A stretch of DNA of 50,189 bases from positions 1-50,189 of the forward strand of contig JAJYDK010000028.1 of NCBI GenBank assembly GCA_021777555.1, written 5' to 3'. Under the pieces are notes generated by a model. It was not told where the DNA came from and did not search any database. It worked only from the letters and a program-made list of their open reading frames with translations. The position numbers and the translations under genes were made by a program. This stretch comes from Pseudomonadota bacterium (GTDB taxonomy: Bacteria; Pseudomonadota; Gammaproteobacteria; Steroidobacterales; Steroidobacteraceae). Of the stretch, positions 7,951 to 16,908 are shown piece by piece (positions within the stretch are counted from its first letter, which is position 1; each line of letters opens with the position of its first letter).

Positions 7951-8847
7951 TCAACCCAGCCGCTTGGTGATCAGGTCACAGACCGCCTCGATCGCGGGGC
8001 GGCGCGCGGTGCTCTTGCGCCAGATCGCGCCGAGCTGGCGCGTGGGCACGGGGCGCGCAAAAGGCAACACGGTCACGCCGCGGGCATTGCCATAGGCGCC
8101 CTGCGTCGCCAGTTGCGGCAGGAGCGTGATGCCCGCGCCGGTGGCGACCATCTGGCGCAGGGTCTCGAGGCTCGTCGCGCGGAAGTCCTGCCGTTCCCCG
8201 AGGCTGGCCCGGCTGCAGACCGCGAGCGCCTGATCGCGCAGGCAGTGACCCTCCTCGAGCAGCAGCAGGGTCTCGCCCTCCAGGTCATCCACATGCAGCC
8301 GCTCGCGCTTCGCGAGCCGATGTTGCGCGGGCAGCGCGACGGTGAACGGCTCGACGTAGAGCTCACGCGCCTCGAGTCCCTCGAGATCGACCGGGAGCGC
8401 GAGGATGCCGATGTCCAGCTCGCCGCTCTTGAGCTTCGCGAGCATGGGCTCGGTCTGATACTCGTGCAGGTGCAACTCCAGGTGCGGCAGCGCGCGGTGA
8501 ATCGGCTGCGCCACGAGAGGCAATAGGTACGGACCGATGGTGGGCAGCAGCGCCACGCGCAGCCGGCCAGCCAGTGGATCGCGCTGCGCCCGCGCGAGCG
8601 TGGTCACCTCGTCGCAGGCCGCGAGGATGTGCCTTGCCCGCGCGACGATCTGCTCGCCCGCCTCGGTGAGCGCCACGTTGTTCGGCTGGCGCTCGATCAA
8701 CTGCACACCGAGGTACTGCTCGAGCTTCTTCAATTGCGCCGAGAGCGTCGGCTGGCTGACGAAGCAGCGCTCGGCCGCGCGCCCGAAGTGGCGCGTGTCG
8801 GCCACGGCGACCAGGTAACGCAGGTCTTTGAGCTTGATGTCCGCCAC
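7951..8847 (-). CDS. oxyR: Hydrogen-peroxide-sensing LysR regulator OxyR
   Basis: A LysR-type activator that senses peroxide through a disulfide. It has an N-terminal winged helix-turn-helix (LKDLRYLVAVADTRHFGRAAE, SQPTLSAQLKKLE) and a regulatory domain in which C202 and C211 sit in EEGHCLRDQALAVC. This matches the C199-C208 pair of E. coli OxyR in both spacing and context. Start is a GTG at 8847 preceded by GAGGAG at good spacing. A promoter and an OxyR-like half site lie just upstream (8875-8903), consistent with autoregulation. No catalase or peroxiredoxin gene is adjacent in this window. Confidence 0.95.
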   Translation of the reverse strand: MADIKLKDLRYLVAVADTRHFGRAAERCFVSQPTLSAQLKKLEQYLGVQLIERQPNNVALTEAGEQIVARARHILAACDEVTTLARAQRDPLAGRLRVALLPTIGPYLLPLVAQPIHRALPHLELHLHEYQTEPMLAKLKSGELDIGILALPVDLEGLEARELYVEPFTVALPAQHRLAKRERLHVDDLEGETLLLLEEGHCLRDQALAVCSRASLGERQDFRATSLETLRQMVATGAGITLLPQLATQGAYGNARGVTVLPFARPVPTRQLGAIWRKSTARRPAIEAVCDLITKRLG

Positions 8848-8874
8848 GGGCGCGCTCCTCGGTGAGGGTCAATC

Positions 8875-8903
8875 GATATATGGCCTCTATCGGTATTATG
8901 CAA
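8875..8903 (-). promoter_or_regulatory. Predicted oxyR promoter with overlapping OxyR-like site
   Basis: On the minus strand TTGCAT and TATATC are separated by 17 bases. The 15-mer ATATATGGCCTCTAT at 8876-8890 (plus strand) matches the OxyR core pattern ATAG-T---A-CTAT at most fixed positions. The second core expected seven bases further is poor. An overlap of operator and promoter would fit the autorepression known for OxyR. Confidence 0.4.
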
Positions 8904-9005
8904 GCAATCGACCGGGCCAATTGAATGCGGGCCCAGCGGCCATGCGCGGTGAGGCGCCACCGTTCACACCGCGGCAACCGCCGAGGGGACCCTGCCCGCG
9001 CGAAT

Positions 9006-9599
9006 TCAGAACACGAACGGGATCAGCATCCGGGTCCGCGCCTGGTAGGCGGGATAGGTCTTCGGGAACTGCTCGCAGAGCATTCGCTCCTCGGTGCGTG
9101 CGCTCGAGACGAAGAACACTGCGGCGAGCGCCACTGCCGGCAGCCACAGCACCCCGAGCGCCAACACCGTGCCGAGTCCGGCGAGCATGAGCCCCGTGTA
9201 GATGGGGTGACGCACATGCGCGTACGGGCCCGAGGTCACGAGTTCGTGTCCCTGTCGCAGCGACATCGGCATGCCCCAGTTCCCCCCGAGATGCAGCCGC
9301 GCCCAGATTGCGAACAGGAAGCCGGCGAGGCAGAGCGCGACACCCGCCCATTGCCACGGAGGGGCCGGGTGCAGCAGCACCGGGGCACGGTGCGCCAGCC
9401 ATCTGCCCAGGCCTGACACGCGCTCGAGCTGCATGGCGAGAAAGATCAGCGCGACGATGCCCAAGCGCATCGCCCATGCCTTGCCCCGCCAGACGTTACG
9501 GCTCGCCTTCTTGTTGAACAGCGCCCAGATCCACCACAGGAGGATGAACCCGAGCCACGCGTCGGCGATGAGCCTGGGCATCGTCAGCGGCGTGGACAT
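9006..9599 (-). CDS. Isoprenylcysteine carboxyl methyltransferase-family membrane protein
   Basis: A 197-residue integral membrane protein with about five hydrophobic segments (near residues 10-27, 45-58, 84-100 and 137-162). The C-terminal half carries the SAM-binding signature of this family: LVTSGPYAHVRHPIYTGLML, followed by the ARTEERMLCEQFP and YPAYQARTRMLIPFVF blocks. Bacterial members are thought to methylate small lipophilic or isoprenoid-like substrates; the actual substrate is unknown. It lies 12 bases downstream of yajQ on the same strand and may share its transcript. Confidence 0.85.
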   Translation of the reverse strand: MSTPLTMPRLIADAWLGFILLWWIWALFNKKASRNVWRGKAWAMRLGIVALIFLAMQLERVSGLGRWLAHRAPVLLHPAPPWQWAGVALCLAGFLFAIWARLHLGGNWGMPMSLRQGHELVTSGPYAHVRHPIYTGLMLAGLGTVLALGVLWLPAVALAAVFFVSSARTEERMLCEQFPKTYPAYQARTRMLIPFVF

Positions 9600-9611
9600 C
9601 CGGCAGATTCC

Positions 9612-10094
9612 CTAGTCGCGGAAATTGTTGAACTGCAGCGGCACATCGAGCGAGGCGGCGCGCAGCATCTGGATGGCCGCCTGCAGGTCATCACGCTGCT
9701 TGCCGGTGATCCGCACCTTCTCGCCCTGGATGCCGCACTGGACCTTGAGCTTCGAGTCCTTGATCAGGCGGGTGATCTTCCTGGCGGTGTCCGCATCGAT
9801 GCCCTGCTTGAGCAGCACCTGTTGGCGGGCCGAGGACAGGGTGGTCTGCGGGTCCTTCACCTCCAGGCATTTGAGATCGACGCCGCGCTTGCCGAGGCGC
9901 AGCTTCAGGATCTCCAGCATCTGCTTGAGCTGGAAGTCCGCCTGGGCCTCGAGGGTCACGGTAACGTCCTCGAGCTCGAAACGGGCTCCGGTGTCCTTGA
10001 AATCGAACCGCTGGGTCAGCTCCCGGTTGGCCTGGTCGACGGCATTGGCCACCTCGTGGACATTGAGCTCGGAAACCACATCGAACGAGGGCAT
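9612..10094 (-). CDS. yajQ: YajQ-family nucleotide-binding protein
   Basis: A 160-residue protein (family about 160) made of two ferredoxin-like halves, starting at the conserved MPSFDVVSELN. The frame is open for 24 further codons upstream, but those overlap the trp leader region and are not conserved-looking. Typical segments are RFDFKDTGARFE, LRLGKRGVDLKCLEVKDPQ and GEKVRITGKQRDDLQAAIQMLR. Xanthomonas homologues bind cyclic di-GMP and control virulence genes, and others bind nucleic acid or ATP. It is transcribed away from the trp operon with only 70 bases between yajQ and trpL, so the two promoters must share this short space. Confidence 0.93.
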   Translation of the reverse strand: MPSFDVVSELNVHEVANAVDQANRELTQRFDFKDTGARFELEDVTVTLEAQADFQLKQMLEILKLRLGKRGVDLKCLEVKDPQTTLSSARQQVLLKQGIDADTARKITRLIKDSKLKVQCGIQGEKVRITGKQRDDLQAAIQMLRAASLDVPLQFNNFRD

Positions 10095-10164
10095 GGCGGG
10101 CGCTTCCTGGGCTGGAACAGGCGGGTATTGTATCCCGTGGCGCTCCGGTGATAGGCTCCCGGCC

Positions 10165-10242
10165 ATGCTTCTTCTTCAGCACCCGGCCAACCTGCATTGG
10201 TGGTGGCGCACTCCGCAACCGGAGTGGGCCGCGGGCTGCTAG
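10165..10242 (+). CDS. trpL: trp operon leader peptide (25 residues, Trp-Trp-Trp)
   Basis: A short frame, ATG at 10165 and TAG at 10240-10242, encodes MLLLQHPANLHWWWRTPQPE followed by WAAGC. It has three consecutive Trp codons (12-14) and a fourth at codon 21, which is far beyond chance for 25 residues. It lies directly before the mutually exclusive hairpins at 10209-10309 and 94 bases before trpE. Ribosome stalling at the Trp codons under tryptophan starvation is the expected sensing step. Confidence 0.92.
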   Translation: MLLLQHPANLHWWWRTPQPEWAAGC

Positions 10243-10309
10243 TTTCTCACCTCAAGAAATCGCTCTCATCCGCCAGAACCCATCTCCGGTCAACCGGGAT
10301 GGGTTTTTT
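10209..10309 (+). promoter_or_regulatory. Tryptophan attenuator (1:2, 2:3 and 3:4 pairings)
   Basis: Hairpin 1:2 is CACTCCG-CAAC-CGGAGTG (10209-10226), starting three bases after the Trp-codon run. Strand 2, CCGGAGTGGG (10219-10228), can instead pair with strand 3, CCCATCTCCGG (10279-10289), with one bulge; this is the antiterminator. Strand 3 also pairs with strand 4 to form the terminator at 10277-10309. A ribosome stalled at codons 12-14 would cover strand 1, free strand 2 and allow read-through into trpE. All three alternative pairings are visible, so the mechanism is well supported. Confidence 0.88.
10277..10309 (+). terminator. trp attenuator terminator hairpin
   Basis: AACCCATC-T-CCGG, loop TCAA, then CCGG-GATGGGTT forms a 12-bp stem with one bulged T (10277-10305), followed by a T run to 10309. 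It is placed between trpL and trpE, where it can stop transcription when tryptophan is plentiful. Confidence 0.9.
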
Positions 10310-10335
10310 GTTGCGCTTGAAATCCGGAGAACACG

Positions 10336-11721
10336 TTGAAGCAGCCGTTCGACATACCAGGTGACCTCGATACGCCGGTCTCGGCGTTCATGAAGCTCTC
10401 CGCCTTTGCACCGCACTTCCTGCTGGAGAGCGTGGAAGGCGGGGAGCGCCTCGGCCGTTACTCCTTCATCGGGTTCGGCGACGGGCTCACCGTGCGGCTC
10501 GACCACGAGGGACTCCTGATCGGGGGCGAGCGGCGGCCCGTGCCGCGCACCACCGTCGAGCTGTTGGCGGGGCTTCGGGATGCGCTCGAGCGCACGCCCC
10601 GGCCGGGGCCGGCGATCCCCGGGGTGCCGCTCGCCGGGGGTCTGGTGGGCTATGCCGCCTACGACGTGGTGCGATTCTTCGAGCGCCTGTCGGCCACGCC
10701 CGGCAAGGAGCCCGATGTGCCCGCGCTGCACTACGTGGCGCCCCGCTCGCTCCTCGTGTTCGATCACCTGACGCGCGGCATCGCCCTGCTGCATGCGGGC
10801 TCGGAGGACGAGCGGCGCGCGTTGCGCCACGAAATCATCCGCGCCCTGCGGGGCGCTCTGCCTGCGGGCACGCGCAGCGGCCGGTACGCGGCGCCCGTGC
10901 CGGCCAGCAGCCGTGCCGACTACATCGGCGGCGTGAAGCGGGTCAAGGAATACATCGCCGCCGGGGATGTCTACCAACTCGTTCTGTCCTCGCGCTTCGA
11001 GGGGCGCCACGAGCTCGATCCCTTCCAGGCGTATCGGGCGCTTCGCCTCATCAATCCGTCCCCCTACATGTACTACTGCGCGCTCGGAGAGCTCACCGTG
11101 GTCGGTTCCTCGCCCGAGGCGCTGGTGCGTCTGAAGGACGGGGTGGCACAGCTGCGTCCCATCGCCGGCACCCGGCCCCGTGCCGACGACCCGGAGGTTG
11201 ACGCCGCGCGCGAAGCGGAGTTGCGCGCCGATCCCAAGGAGAACGCCGAGCACGTGATGCTGGTCGACCTGGCGCGAAACGACCTCGGGCGCGTGGCGCA
11301 GGCCGGGAGCGTCGCGGTGGACCCATACCGCACCATCGAGCGCTACAGTCATGTCATGCACATGGTGAGCGGCGTGAACGGCCGCCTCGCACCGGGGCGC
11401 GACGCCTTCGATCTGTTCGCGGCGGCCTTCCCGGCCGGCACGCTGGTCGGCGCCCCCAAGGTGCGCGCCATGCAGATCATCGAGGAGCTCGAGCCCGTCA
11501 GCCGCGGCCTGTATGGCGGCACCGTCGGTTACTTCGGCGCACGCGGGGACATGGACCACGCCATCACCATCCGTACGCTGGTGTTTCGTGGCGACGAATA
11601 CAGCTACCAGGCCGGCGCCGGACTCGTCGCCGACAGCGTTCCGGAAAGCGAGCACGAGGAGGTGCTCGCCAAGAGCGCCGCCATGGCGCGCGCGCTCGAG
11701 ATGGCGCGGGAGGGTTTCTGA
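10336..11721 (+). CDS. trpE: Anthranilate synthase component I
   Basis: This protein converts chorismate plus ammonia (from TrpG) to anthranilate, the first committed step of tryptophan synthesis. At 461 residues it fits the shorter trpE group. The LLES motif (29-32), which forms part of the tryptophan feedback site, is present. The C-terminal chorismate-binding domain shows [55 protein letters not shown] and GGTVGYFG. The start is a TTG at 10336 with GGAGA seven bases upstream; the next residues KQPFDIPGD support it. Its stop overlaps the trpG start by one base. Confidence 0.96.
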   Translation: MKQPFDIPGDLDTPVSAFMKLSAFAPHFLLESVEGGERLGRYSFIGFGDGLTVRLDHEGLLIGGERRPVPRTTVELLAGLRDALERTPRPGPAIPGVPLAGGLVGYAAYDVVRFFERLSATPGKEPDVPALHYVAPRSLLVFDHLTRGIALLHAGSEDERRALRHEIIRALRGALPAGTRSGRYAAPVPASSRADYIGGVKRVKEYIAAGDVYQLVLSSRFEGRHELDPFQAYRALRLINPSPYMYYCALGELTVVGSSPEALVRLKDGVAQLRPIAGTRPRADDPEVDAAREAELRADPKENAEHVMLVDLARNDLGRVAQAGSVAVDPYRTIERYSHVMHMVSGVNGRLAPGRDAFDLFAAAFPAGTLVGAPKVRAMQIIEELEPVSRGLYGGTVGYFGARGDMDHAITIRTLVFRGDEYSYQAGAGLVADSVPESEHEEVLAKSAAMARALEMAREGF

Positions 11722-12347
11722 TGACGCGGCTGCTCCTCATCGACAACTACGACTCCTTCACCTACAACCTGGTGCAGGCCTTCCTGGTGCTCGGAGCGGA
11801 CGTGCAGGTGTATCGCAACGATGCCCTCGGCGTCGATGAGGCGCTGCGGCTCGCGCCCACGCACCTGTGCATCTCGCCCGGTCCCGGCACGCCCTACGAT
11901 GCGGGGGTATCCATGGACATGATCCGCGCCTTCGCCGGCCGCATTCCGGTGCTCGGCGTATGCCTGGGCCATCAGTCGATCGTGGAGGTGTTCGGCGGCA
12001 AAGTGGTGCGCGCCGGCCGGCTCATGCACGGCAAGACTTCCGCGGTCCGCCATGACGGCGAGGGCCTGTTCAGCGGTCTGCCGCAGCCGTGCGAGGTGGG
12101 GCGCTATCACTCGCTCATTGCCGCGCCGGACACACTGCCCGCCGCGCTCAGCGTGAGTGCGCAGACCGCAGAGGGGGAGATCATGGGCGTGCGCCACCTC
12201 GAGCTCATGGTCGAGGGCGTGCAGTTCCATCCGGAGAGCATCCTGACACCGGACGGCCCGAGGCTGATGCGGAATTTCCTCGAGATGACCGGCGGCAGAC
12301 GCCTCGACATCGCCCCGGCGGGAGCCACCCATGCCCGCCGTGCGTGA
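11721..12347 (+). CDS. trpG: Anthranilate synthase component II (glutamine amidotransferase)
   Basis: A class I glutamine amidotransferase of 208 residues that supplies ammonia to TrpE. The nucleophile C81 lies in [15 protein letters not shown], the His-Glu pair in VQFHPESIL, and the TrpG-typical opening [15 protein letters not shown] follows the ATG. The ATG overlaps the trpE stop (TGATG), which implies translational coupling and equal subunit amounts. In some bacteria this subunit also serves PabB in folate synthesis; whether it does here cannot be told. Confidence 0.97.
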   Translation: MTRLLLIDNYDSFTYNLVQAFLVLGADVQVYRNDALGVDEALRLAPTHLCISPGPGTPYDAGVSMDMIRAFAGRIPVLGVCLGHQSIVEVFGGKVVRAGRLMHGKTSAVRHDGEGLFSGLPQPCEVGRYHSLIAAPDTLPAALSVSAQTAEGEIMGVRHLELMVEGVQFHPESILTPDGPRLMRNFLEMTGGRRLDIAPAGATHARRA

Positions 12348-13356
12348 GCTGCTCGAGAAACTCCTCGAGCGGCACGACCTCACCCAGGCCGAGGCCGAGA
12401 CGCTGCTCGGATGTCTGACCGACACCGAGACACCGCCGGCCATCAGCGGCGCGGTGCTGGCGGCGCTGCGCGCCAAGGGGACGGTTGCCGATGAAGTGCG
12501 CGGGTTTGCCGAAGCCATGCGGCGCCTGGCGCGCCGGCCCGACATTCCCCAAGGGGTGCGCGCCATCGACATCGTCGGCACGGGCGGCGACCGCTCCGGA
12601 AGCCTCAACATCTCGACCGGCACGGCATTGCTCACCGCTGCGTGCGGCCTGCCCGTGGTCAAGCACGGCAACCGCTCGGTCTCGAGCCGCGCCGGCAGCG
12701 CCGATGTGCTCGAGGCGCTCGGACTGCCGATGCCGCTCGATGAGCGAGCGGTCGGGGAGTGCCTGGCGGCGTGCGGGTTCACGTTCCTGTTCGCGCCTCA
12801 CTATCATCCGGCGACCCGGGCGGTGGCGGCGGTCCGCTCCGCGCTCGGCGTGCGCACGATATTCAACATCCTGGGACCGCTGACCAACCCGGCGCAGCCG
12901 CCGCTGCGCGTGATCGGGGCGTTCAACCCGGACATCGCGGCGCTCATGGCCGAGACACTCTCCGGCATGGTGATCGAGCGGGCCTTCGTGATCCACGGGG
13001 CGGAGGGTTGGGATGAGCCGACGCCGGTGGGTCCTTTCACCGTCTTCGATGTGCGGCCCGGCCAGGTCACAGCCCACACCCGAACGCCGGAGGACTACGG
13101 CCTCGAGCGGTGCGAGGCACGCTCGCTGGCCGGAGGCGACGCCCGGCACAACGCCCAGGCGCTTCGTGCCGTGCTCGGCGGCGAGGATCACGGTCCGCAC
13201 CGGGACTGCCTGCTGCTCGGGGCCGCTCTCTCCCTGGAGGTCGCCGGCCTCGCCCCCTCCCCGCGCGAGGCGGTGCAGCGTGCCGCGCAGGCCATCGACA
13301 GTGGCGCCGCACGGCGGGTCCTGCAGGCGCTCACGGCCGTCGGAGGCCGGGCATGA
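12331..13356 (+). CDS. trpD: Anthranilate phosphoribosyltransferase
   Basis: This enzyme transfers the phosphoribosyl group of PRPP to anthranilate. It has 341 residues. The glycine-rich PRPP loop GTGGD is at 83-87, followed by [34 protein letters not shown] (anthranilate and PRPP contacts), [14 protein letters not shown], and a metal-binding acidic region later on. It begins at an ATG inside the trpG C-terminus (17-base overlap) and ends in a four-base overlap (ATGA) with trpC, so it sits tightly inside the operon. Confidence 0.97.
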   Translation: MPAVRELLEKLLERHDLTQAEAETLLGCLTDTETPPAISGAVLAALRAKGTVADEVRGFAEAMRRLARRPDIPQGVRAIDIVGTGGDRSGSLNISTGTALLTAACGLPVVKHGNRSVSSRAGSADVLEALGLPMPLDERAVGECLAACGFTFLFAPHYHPATRAVAAVRSALGVRTIFNILGPLTNPAQPPLRVIGAFNPDIAALMAETLSGMVIERAFVIHGAEGWDEPTPVGPFTVFDVRPGQVTAHTRTPEDYGLERCEARSLAGGDARHNAQALRAVLGGEDHGPHRDCLLLGAALSLEVAGLAPSPREAVQRAAQAIDSGAARRVLQALTAVGGRA

Positions 13357-14279
13357 CAAGATCTCCTGGAGAGATTTCGCGCGCGGCGAAGCCGCGACCC
13401 CTGAGGGGCGACGCACCGGACGGGTCGGCTAGCGGCCGCGAGGGGAGTGATTTTCTCGCGCAGATGGCTGCCTGCAGCCACGAGCGGGTGCGTGTGGCCC
13501 GAGCCGCCTGTCCCGAGAGTGAGTTGTTGCGCCGTGCGCTCGCCACCGCGACGCCGCCCGCGCTGCGCCTGACACCCGGCGGCTTCGAGCTGATCGCCGA
13601 GATGAAGCTGCGCTCGCCCGCGGTGGGCCGACTCAAAGGGGGCGACGAAGACATCGCGGCGCGAGTGAACAGTTATGCCCGTGCCGGCGCGTGCGCGGTG
13701 TCGGTGTTGACCGAGCCCAGCCGATTCGACGGCAGCCTCGAGCATCTGCGCGCCGCCGCCGAGGCGCTGCGGCCGCTCGCCGTGCCCGCCATGCGCAAGG
13801 ACTTCCTGGTGGACCCCTACCAGGTCATCGAGGCGAGGGCGTGCGGTGCCGGCGGCGTGTTGGTGATTCTGCGCATGCTGTCCGATGCCGAGGCCATGAG
13901 CCTCCTCGGGCGCGCCCGGGAGTTGAGCCTGTTCGCGCTGATCGAGACCTTCGATGAACGCGACATCGAGCGGCTGCACGGCCTGGTGTCGACCCTCGGG
14001 GGGACGGGGCTCCTCGCCGGGGTCAACTGCCGAGATCTCGCCACGCTGCAGGTGGTACCGGGCCGCCTCGAGGCGCTTGCGCCTCTATTGCCGGACAGCA
14101 TCCCGCGAGTGGCGGAAAGCGGCGTCGGCTCGGCTGGGGACGCCCGCCGACTGGCGCAGGCTGGCTACGACCTGGCCCTCGTCGGCAGCGCGCTGATGCG
14201 GGACGCAGACCCCGCCGCGCTGGCCCAGGCCATGCTGCGCGCCGCGCGGTCCGCCCGCAGCGGCGGGGAATGCGCCTGA
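13353..14279 (+). CDS. trpC: Indole-3-glycerol-phosphate synthase, with an extended N-terminus
   Basis: A TIM-barrel enzyme that closes CdRP to indole-3-glycerol phosphate. The catalytic set is visible: E83 and K85 in IAEMKLRSPAVG, K149 in MRKDFLVDPYQ, E198 in ALIETFD, N225 in GVNCRDL, and E255-S256 in VAESGVG. From the ATG at 13353, which overlaps the trpD stop as ATGA, the product is 308 residues, about 40 more than usual. Residues 2 to about 31 are rich in Arg, Gly and Pro and unlike the family. A later start is possible but would break the coupled overlap seen throughout the operon. It is a separate gene from trpF, not the fused TrpCF of enterics. Confidence 0.92.
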   Translation: MTRSPGEISRAAKPRPLRGDAPDGSASGREGSDFLAQMAACSHERVRVARAACPESELLRRALATATPPALRLTPGGFELIAEMKLRSPAVGRLKGGDEDIAARVNSYARAGACAVSVLTEPSRFDGSLEHLRAAAEALRPLAVPAMRKDFLVDPYQVIEARACGAGGVLVILRMLSDAEAMSLLGRARELSLFALIETFDERDIERLHGLVSTLGGTGLLAGVNCRDLATLQVVPGRLEALAPLLPDSIPRVAESGVGSAGDARRLAQAGYDLALVGSALMRDADPAALAQAMLRAARSARSGGECA

Positions 14280-14881
14280 TGTGGATCAAGATCTGCGGCA
14301 TGACGACCCCGGAGGCCGTTGCGGCGGCCCTCGATGCCGGCGTCGAGGCGATCGGGTTTGTGTTTGCGGATTCGCCCCGACGCGTGAGCCCGGAGCAGGC
14401 GGCGCGGCTTGCGGCGCCCGCGCGTGGAAAGATGCTCTGCGTGGCGGTCACCCGCCATCCCGGCCAACGCGAGCTGGACGAGATATTGGAAGGATTCCGT
14501 CCCGATGTGCTGCAGACGGACGCGGGCGATCTCGCGCAGCGACGCATCCCGGAATCGCTCGAGCAGCTGCCGGTGCTGCGCGATTCGGATGTTGCCCGGG
14601 CGCTGCCCAGGCGGCTGTTGTTTGAGGGCGCCGTCAGCGGCACCGGTCGATTGTGCGATTGGACCACCGCCCGCGAGGTCGCGCGACGCACGCAACTGGT
14701 GCTGGCCGGCGGCCTCGATCCGCAGAACGTGGCCGCGGCGATCGGAACGGTCCGTCCGTTCGGGGTCGATGTATCGAGCGGCGTGGAGGCGAGTCGGGGA
14801 GTGAAGGACCCCGCCGCGATCGCACGCTTCGTGGCCGCGGCGCGCGCCGCGGAGAGAACTTTCGAGGAGTCGCGACTTTGA
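14279..14881 (+). CDS. trpF: Phosphoribosylanthranilate isomerase
   Basis: This enzyme isomerises phosphoribosylanthranilate to CdRP by an Amadori rearrangement. It is a 200-residue TIM barrel with the catalytic cysteine in MWIKICGMT and the catalytic aspartate in FGVDVSSGVE. The phosphate-binding end is VLAGGLDPQNV. An in-frame ATG at 14270 exists, but the one at 14279 overlaps the trpC stop (TGATG), has GGGG at better spacing and gives the conserved opening. In pathway order it acts before TrpC. Confidence 0.95.
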   Translation: MWIKICGMTTPEAVAAALDAGVEAIGFVFADSPRRVSPEQAARLAAPARGKMLCVAVTRHPGQRELDEILEGFRPDVLQTDAGDLAQRRIPESLEQLPVLRDSDVARALPRRLLFEGAVSGTGRLCDWTTAREVARRTQLVLAGGLDPQNVAAAIGTVRPFGVDVSSGVEASRGVKDPAAIARFVAAARAAERTFEESRL

Positions 14882-16113
14882 GCTCAAGTACTGAACACGC
14901 GGACGCGCTGGCCGAGCTGATCGCCGGCCGGATCCCCGATGCGCGCGGACGCTTCGGGCCTTTCGGCGGGCGCTACGTCCCCGAGACACTCATCCCGGCG
15001 CTCGACCGCCTGGAGGAAGGCGTGCGCGAGCACCTGCGCGCGCCCTCTTTCCAACAGGAGCTCGCCGCGGAGCTCTCGAGCTGGGTGGGCCGGCCGACGG
15101 CGCTCACCTTCGCCGGGCGGCTGTCGGGACGCTGGGGCGCGAAGATCTGGCTGAAGCGCGAAGACCTCGCGCACACCGGCGCGCACAAGATCAACAATGC
15201 CCTGGGGCAGGCCCTGCTCGCCAGGCGCCTGGGCGCCCGGCGCATCGTGGCGGAGACGGGCGCCGGCCAGCACGGCGTGGCGAGTGCGGCAGCCTGCGCG
15301 CGCCTCGGCCTGCCGTGCACCGTCTACATGGGCGCGGTCGACATGGAGCGTCAGGCTCCCAACGTGGGCCGGATGCGCCTGCTCGGGGCCACCGTGATCC
15401 CCGTGACGGGCGGCGATGCCACGCTGCGCGCGGCCATCGACGAGGCGCTGCGGGACTGGGTGTCGGATCCGCTCGAGACCTACTACCTGCTCGGCTCCGC
15501 CGTGGGACCCCATCCCTACCCCTACCTCGTGCGCGAGCTGCAAGCGGTCATCGGCCGCGAGGCGCGGGCGCAGATCCGGGAGAAGACCGGGGCGCTGCCG
15601 GGAGCGGTGATCGCCTGCGTCGGCGGTGGATCGAACTCCATCGGCATGTTTCATGCGTTCGTGCCGGACCGGGACGTTGAGATCATCGGCGTTGAGGCCG
15701 GTGGCAAGGGTCCGGCGCTCGGGGACAACGCGGCAACGATTTCCTACGGCCGCCCCGGGGTGTTGCACGGGACCTACTCGCTGCTGCTGCAGGATGCGGA
15801 CGGCCAGGTCCAGGAGACCCAGTCGGTGTCGGCGGGCCTCGATTATTCCGGCGTCGGCCCCGAGCACGCCTTCCTCGCCCACATCGGCCGGGTGCGCTAC
15901 GAGAGCGCCGGCGACCAGGAAGCGCTGGATGCCGTGCGGACCCTGTGTGAAACCGAAGGCATTCTGCCGGCGCTCGAGAGCGCCCACGCGCTCGCCGGCG
16001 CGAAGCGCTGGGCCGAGAGCCATCCCGGCGGCACCGTGCTGGTGTGCCTCTCCGGCCGCGGCGACAAGGACATGCCGACCCTCCAGCAGACCCTGTTGAA
16101 AGGCGACCAATGA
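14878..16113 (+). CDS. trpB: Tryptophan synthase beta chain
   Basis: A PLP enzyme that condenses indole with serine. K104 in HTGAHKINNALGQ binds PLP, and the phosphate-binding loop CVGGGSNSIGMF and the family sequence GRFGPFGGRYVPETLI are present. Its length of 411 residues fits. The start is a TTG at 14878, overlapping the trpF stop as TTGA, with GAGGAG eight bases upstream; the open frame before it lies inside trpF. It is the second TTG start in the operon, after trpE. It forms a complex with TrpA, encoded next with a four-base overlap. Confidence 0.95.
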   Translation: MSSSTEHADALAELIAGRIPDARGRFGPFGGRYVPETLIPALDRLEEGVREHLRAPSFQQELAAELSSWVGRPTALTFAGRLSGRWGAKIWLKREDLAHTGAHKINNALGQALLARRLGARRIVAETGAGQHGVASAAACARLGLPCTVYMGAVDMERQAPNVGRMRLLGATVIPVTGGDATLRAAIDEALRDWVSDPLETYYLLGSAVGPHPYPYLVRELQAVIGREARAQIREKTGALPGAVIACVGGGSNSIGMFHAFVPDRDVEIIGVEAGGKGPALGDNAATISYGRPGVLHGTYSLLLQDADGQVQETQSVSAGLDYSGVGPEHAFLAHIGRVRYESAGDQEALDAVRTLCETEGILPALESAHALAGAKRWAESHPGGTVLVCLSGRGDKDMPTLQQTLLKGDQ

Positions 16114-16889
16114 GCGCTCACGAGTCGATCAGCGCCGCCATCCGCGCGGCCAACGCCCGGGGCGAGCCCGCCCTCGTCGCCTACCTGACCGCCGGGTTCC
16201 CGCGCCGCGAGCGCTTCCTCGAGGATTTGCGGCAGGTCGCCGAAGGGGCGGACGTCGTGGAGATCGGCGTACCGTTCAGCGATCCGATGGCCGACGGGGT
16301 AACCATCCAGCGATCGAGCCGCGTGGCGCTCTCCCAGGGCGTGAGCCTGGGTTGGATCCTCGGGGAGCTCGAGCGCATGACACCCCGGCCCAAGGCACCG
16401 CTGCTGCTCATGAGCTACCTCAATCCGCTGCTCGCCTTCGGCGCCGACCGCCTGGCGGAGACGGCCGGGCGCGCCGGCGTGGGAGGCTTCATCGTGCCGG
16501 ACCTGCCGTTCGATGAAGGCGAGCCGATGCGCGCGGCATTCGCTTCGCGGGGTCTCGCGCTGGTGCGGATGGTCACCCCCGTCACCCAACCGGAGCGCCT
16601 GCGGCGGATTTGCGCGGACAGCCAGGGCTTCGTGTATGCGGTCACCATGACCGGCACCACGGGCAAACACGTCGCGGTGCCGCAGGAGGTCACGCAATAC
16701 CTGGACGCGGTGCGCGCCCTGTCGCCGGTTCCGGTGTGCGCCGGCTTCGGCATCCGGGGCCGGGAGCAGCTCGAGCGGCTGCGTGGGCACGTCGATGGCG
16801 TGGTGATCGGATCGGCACTGGTGGAGGTGCTCGAGCGGGGCGCGGATCCCGCCGCGTGGCTGCGCAGCCTTCGGAATGCCGGGCGGTAG
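16110..16889 (+). CDS. trpA: Tryptophan synthase alpha chain
   Basis: This subunit cleaves indole-3-glycerol phosphate to indole and glyceraldehyde-3-phosphate and channels indole to TrpB. It has 259 residues. The catalytic glutamate is in VVEIGVPFSDPMADG, which also carries the active-site aspartate. LVAYLTAGFP, GFIVPDLPFDE, VTMTGTTG and GFGIRGREQ are the other family blocks. The start ATG overlaps the trpB stop (ATGA). It is the last pathway gene of the operon; a methyltransferase gene follows 19 bases later without a visible terminator. Confidence 0.97.
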   Translation: MSAHESISAAIRAANARGEPALVAYLTAGFPRRERFLEDLRQVAEGADVVEIGVPFSDPMADGVTIQRSSRVALSQGVSLGWILGELERMTPRPKAPLLLMSYLNPLLAFGADRLAETAGRAGVGGFIVPDLPFDEGEPMRAAFASRGLALVRMVTPVTQPERLRRICADSQGFVYAVTMTGTTGKHVAVPQEVTQYLDAVRALSPVPVCAGFGIRGREQLERLRGHVDGVVIGSALVEVLERGADPAAWLRSLRNAGR

Positions 16890-16908
16890 GGCCGGAGCGA
16901 CAGCAGAC

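Noticed and set aside
5899..8526. 875-codon plus-strand open frame
   Set aside because: It spans three well-supported genes on both strands and has low-complexity Arg/Gly/Gln composition.
10095..10166. A 24-residue N-terminal extension of YajQ
   Set aside because: It would cover the trp promoter and leader start, and the conserved YajQ opening begins at the Met encoded at 10094.
14653..14877. An N-terminal extension of TrpB by 75 residues
   Set aside because: The extra frame lies wholly inside trpF; the TTG at 14878 has a good ribosome binding site and the usual length.
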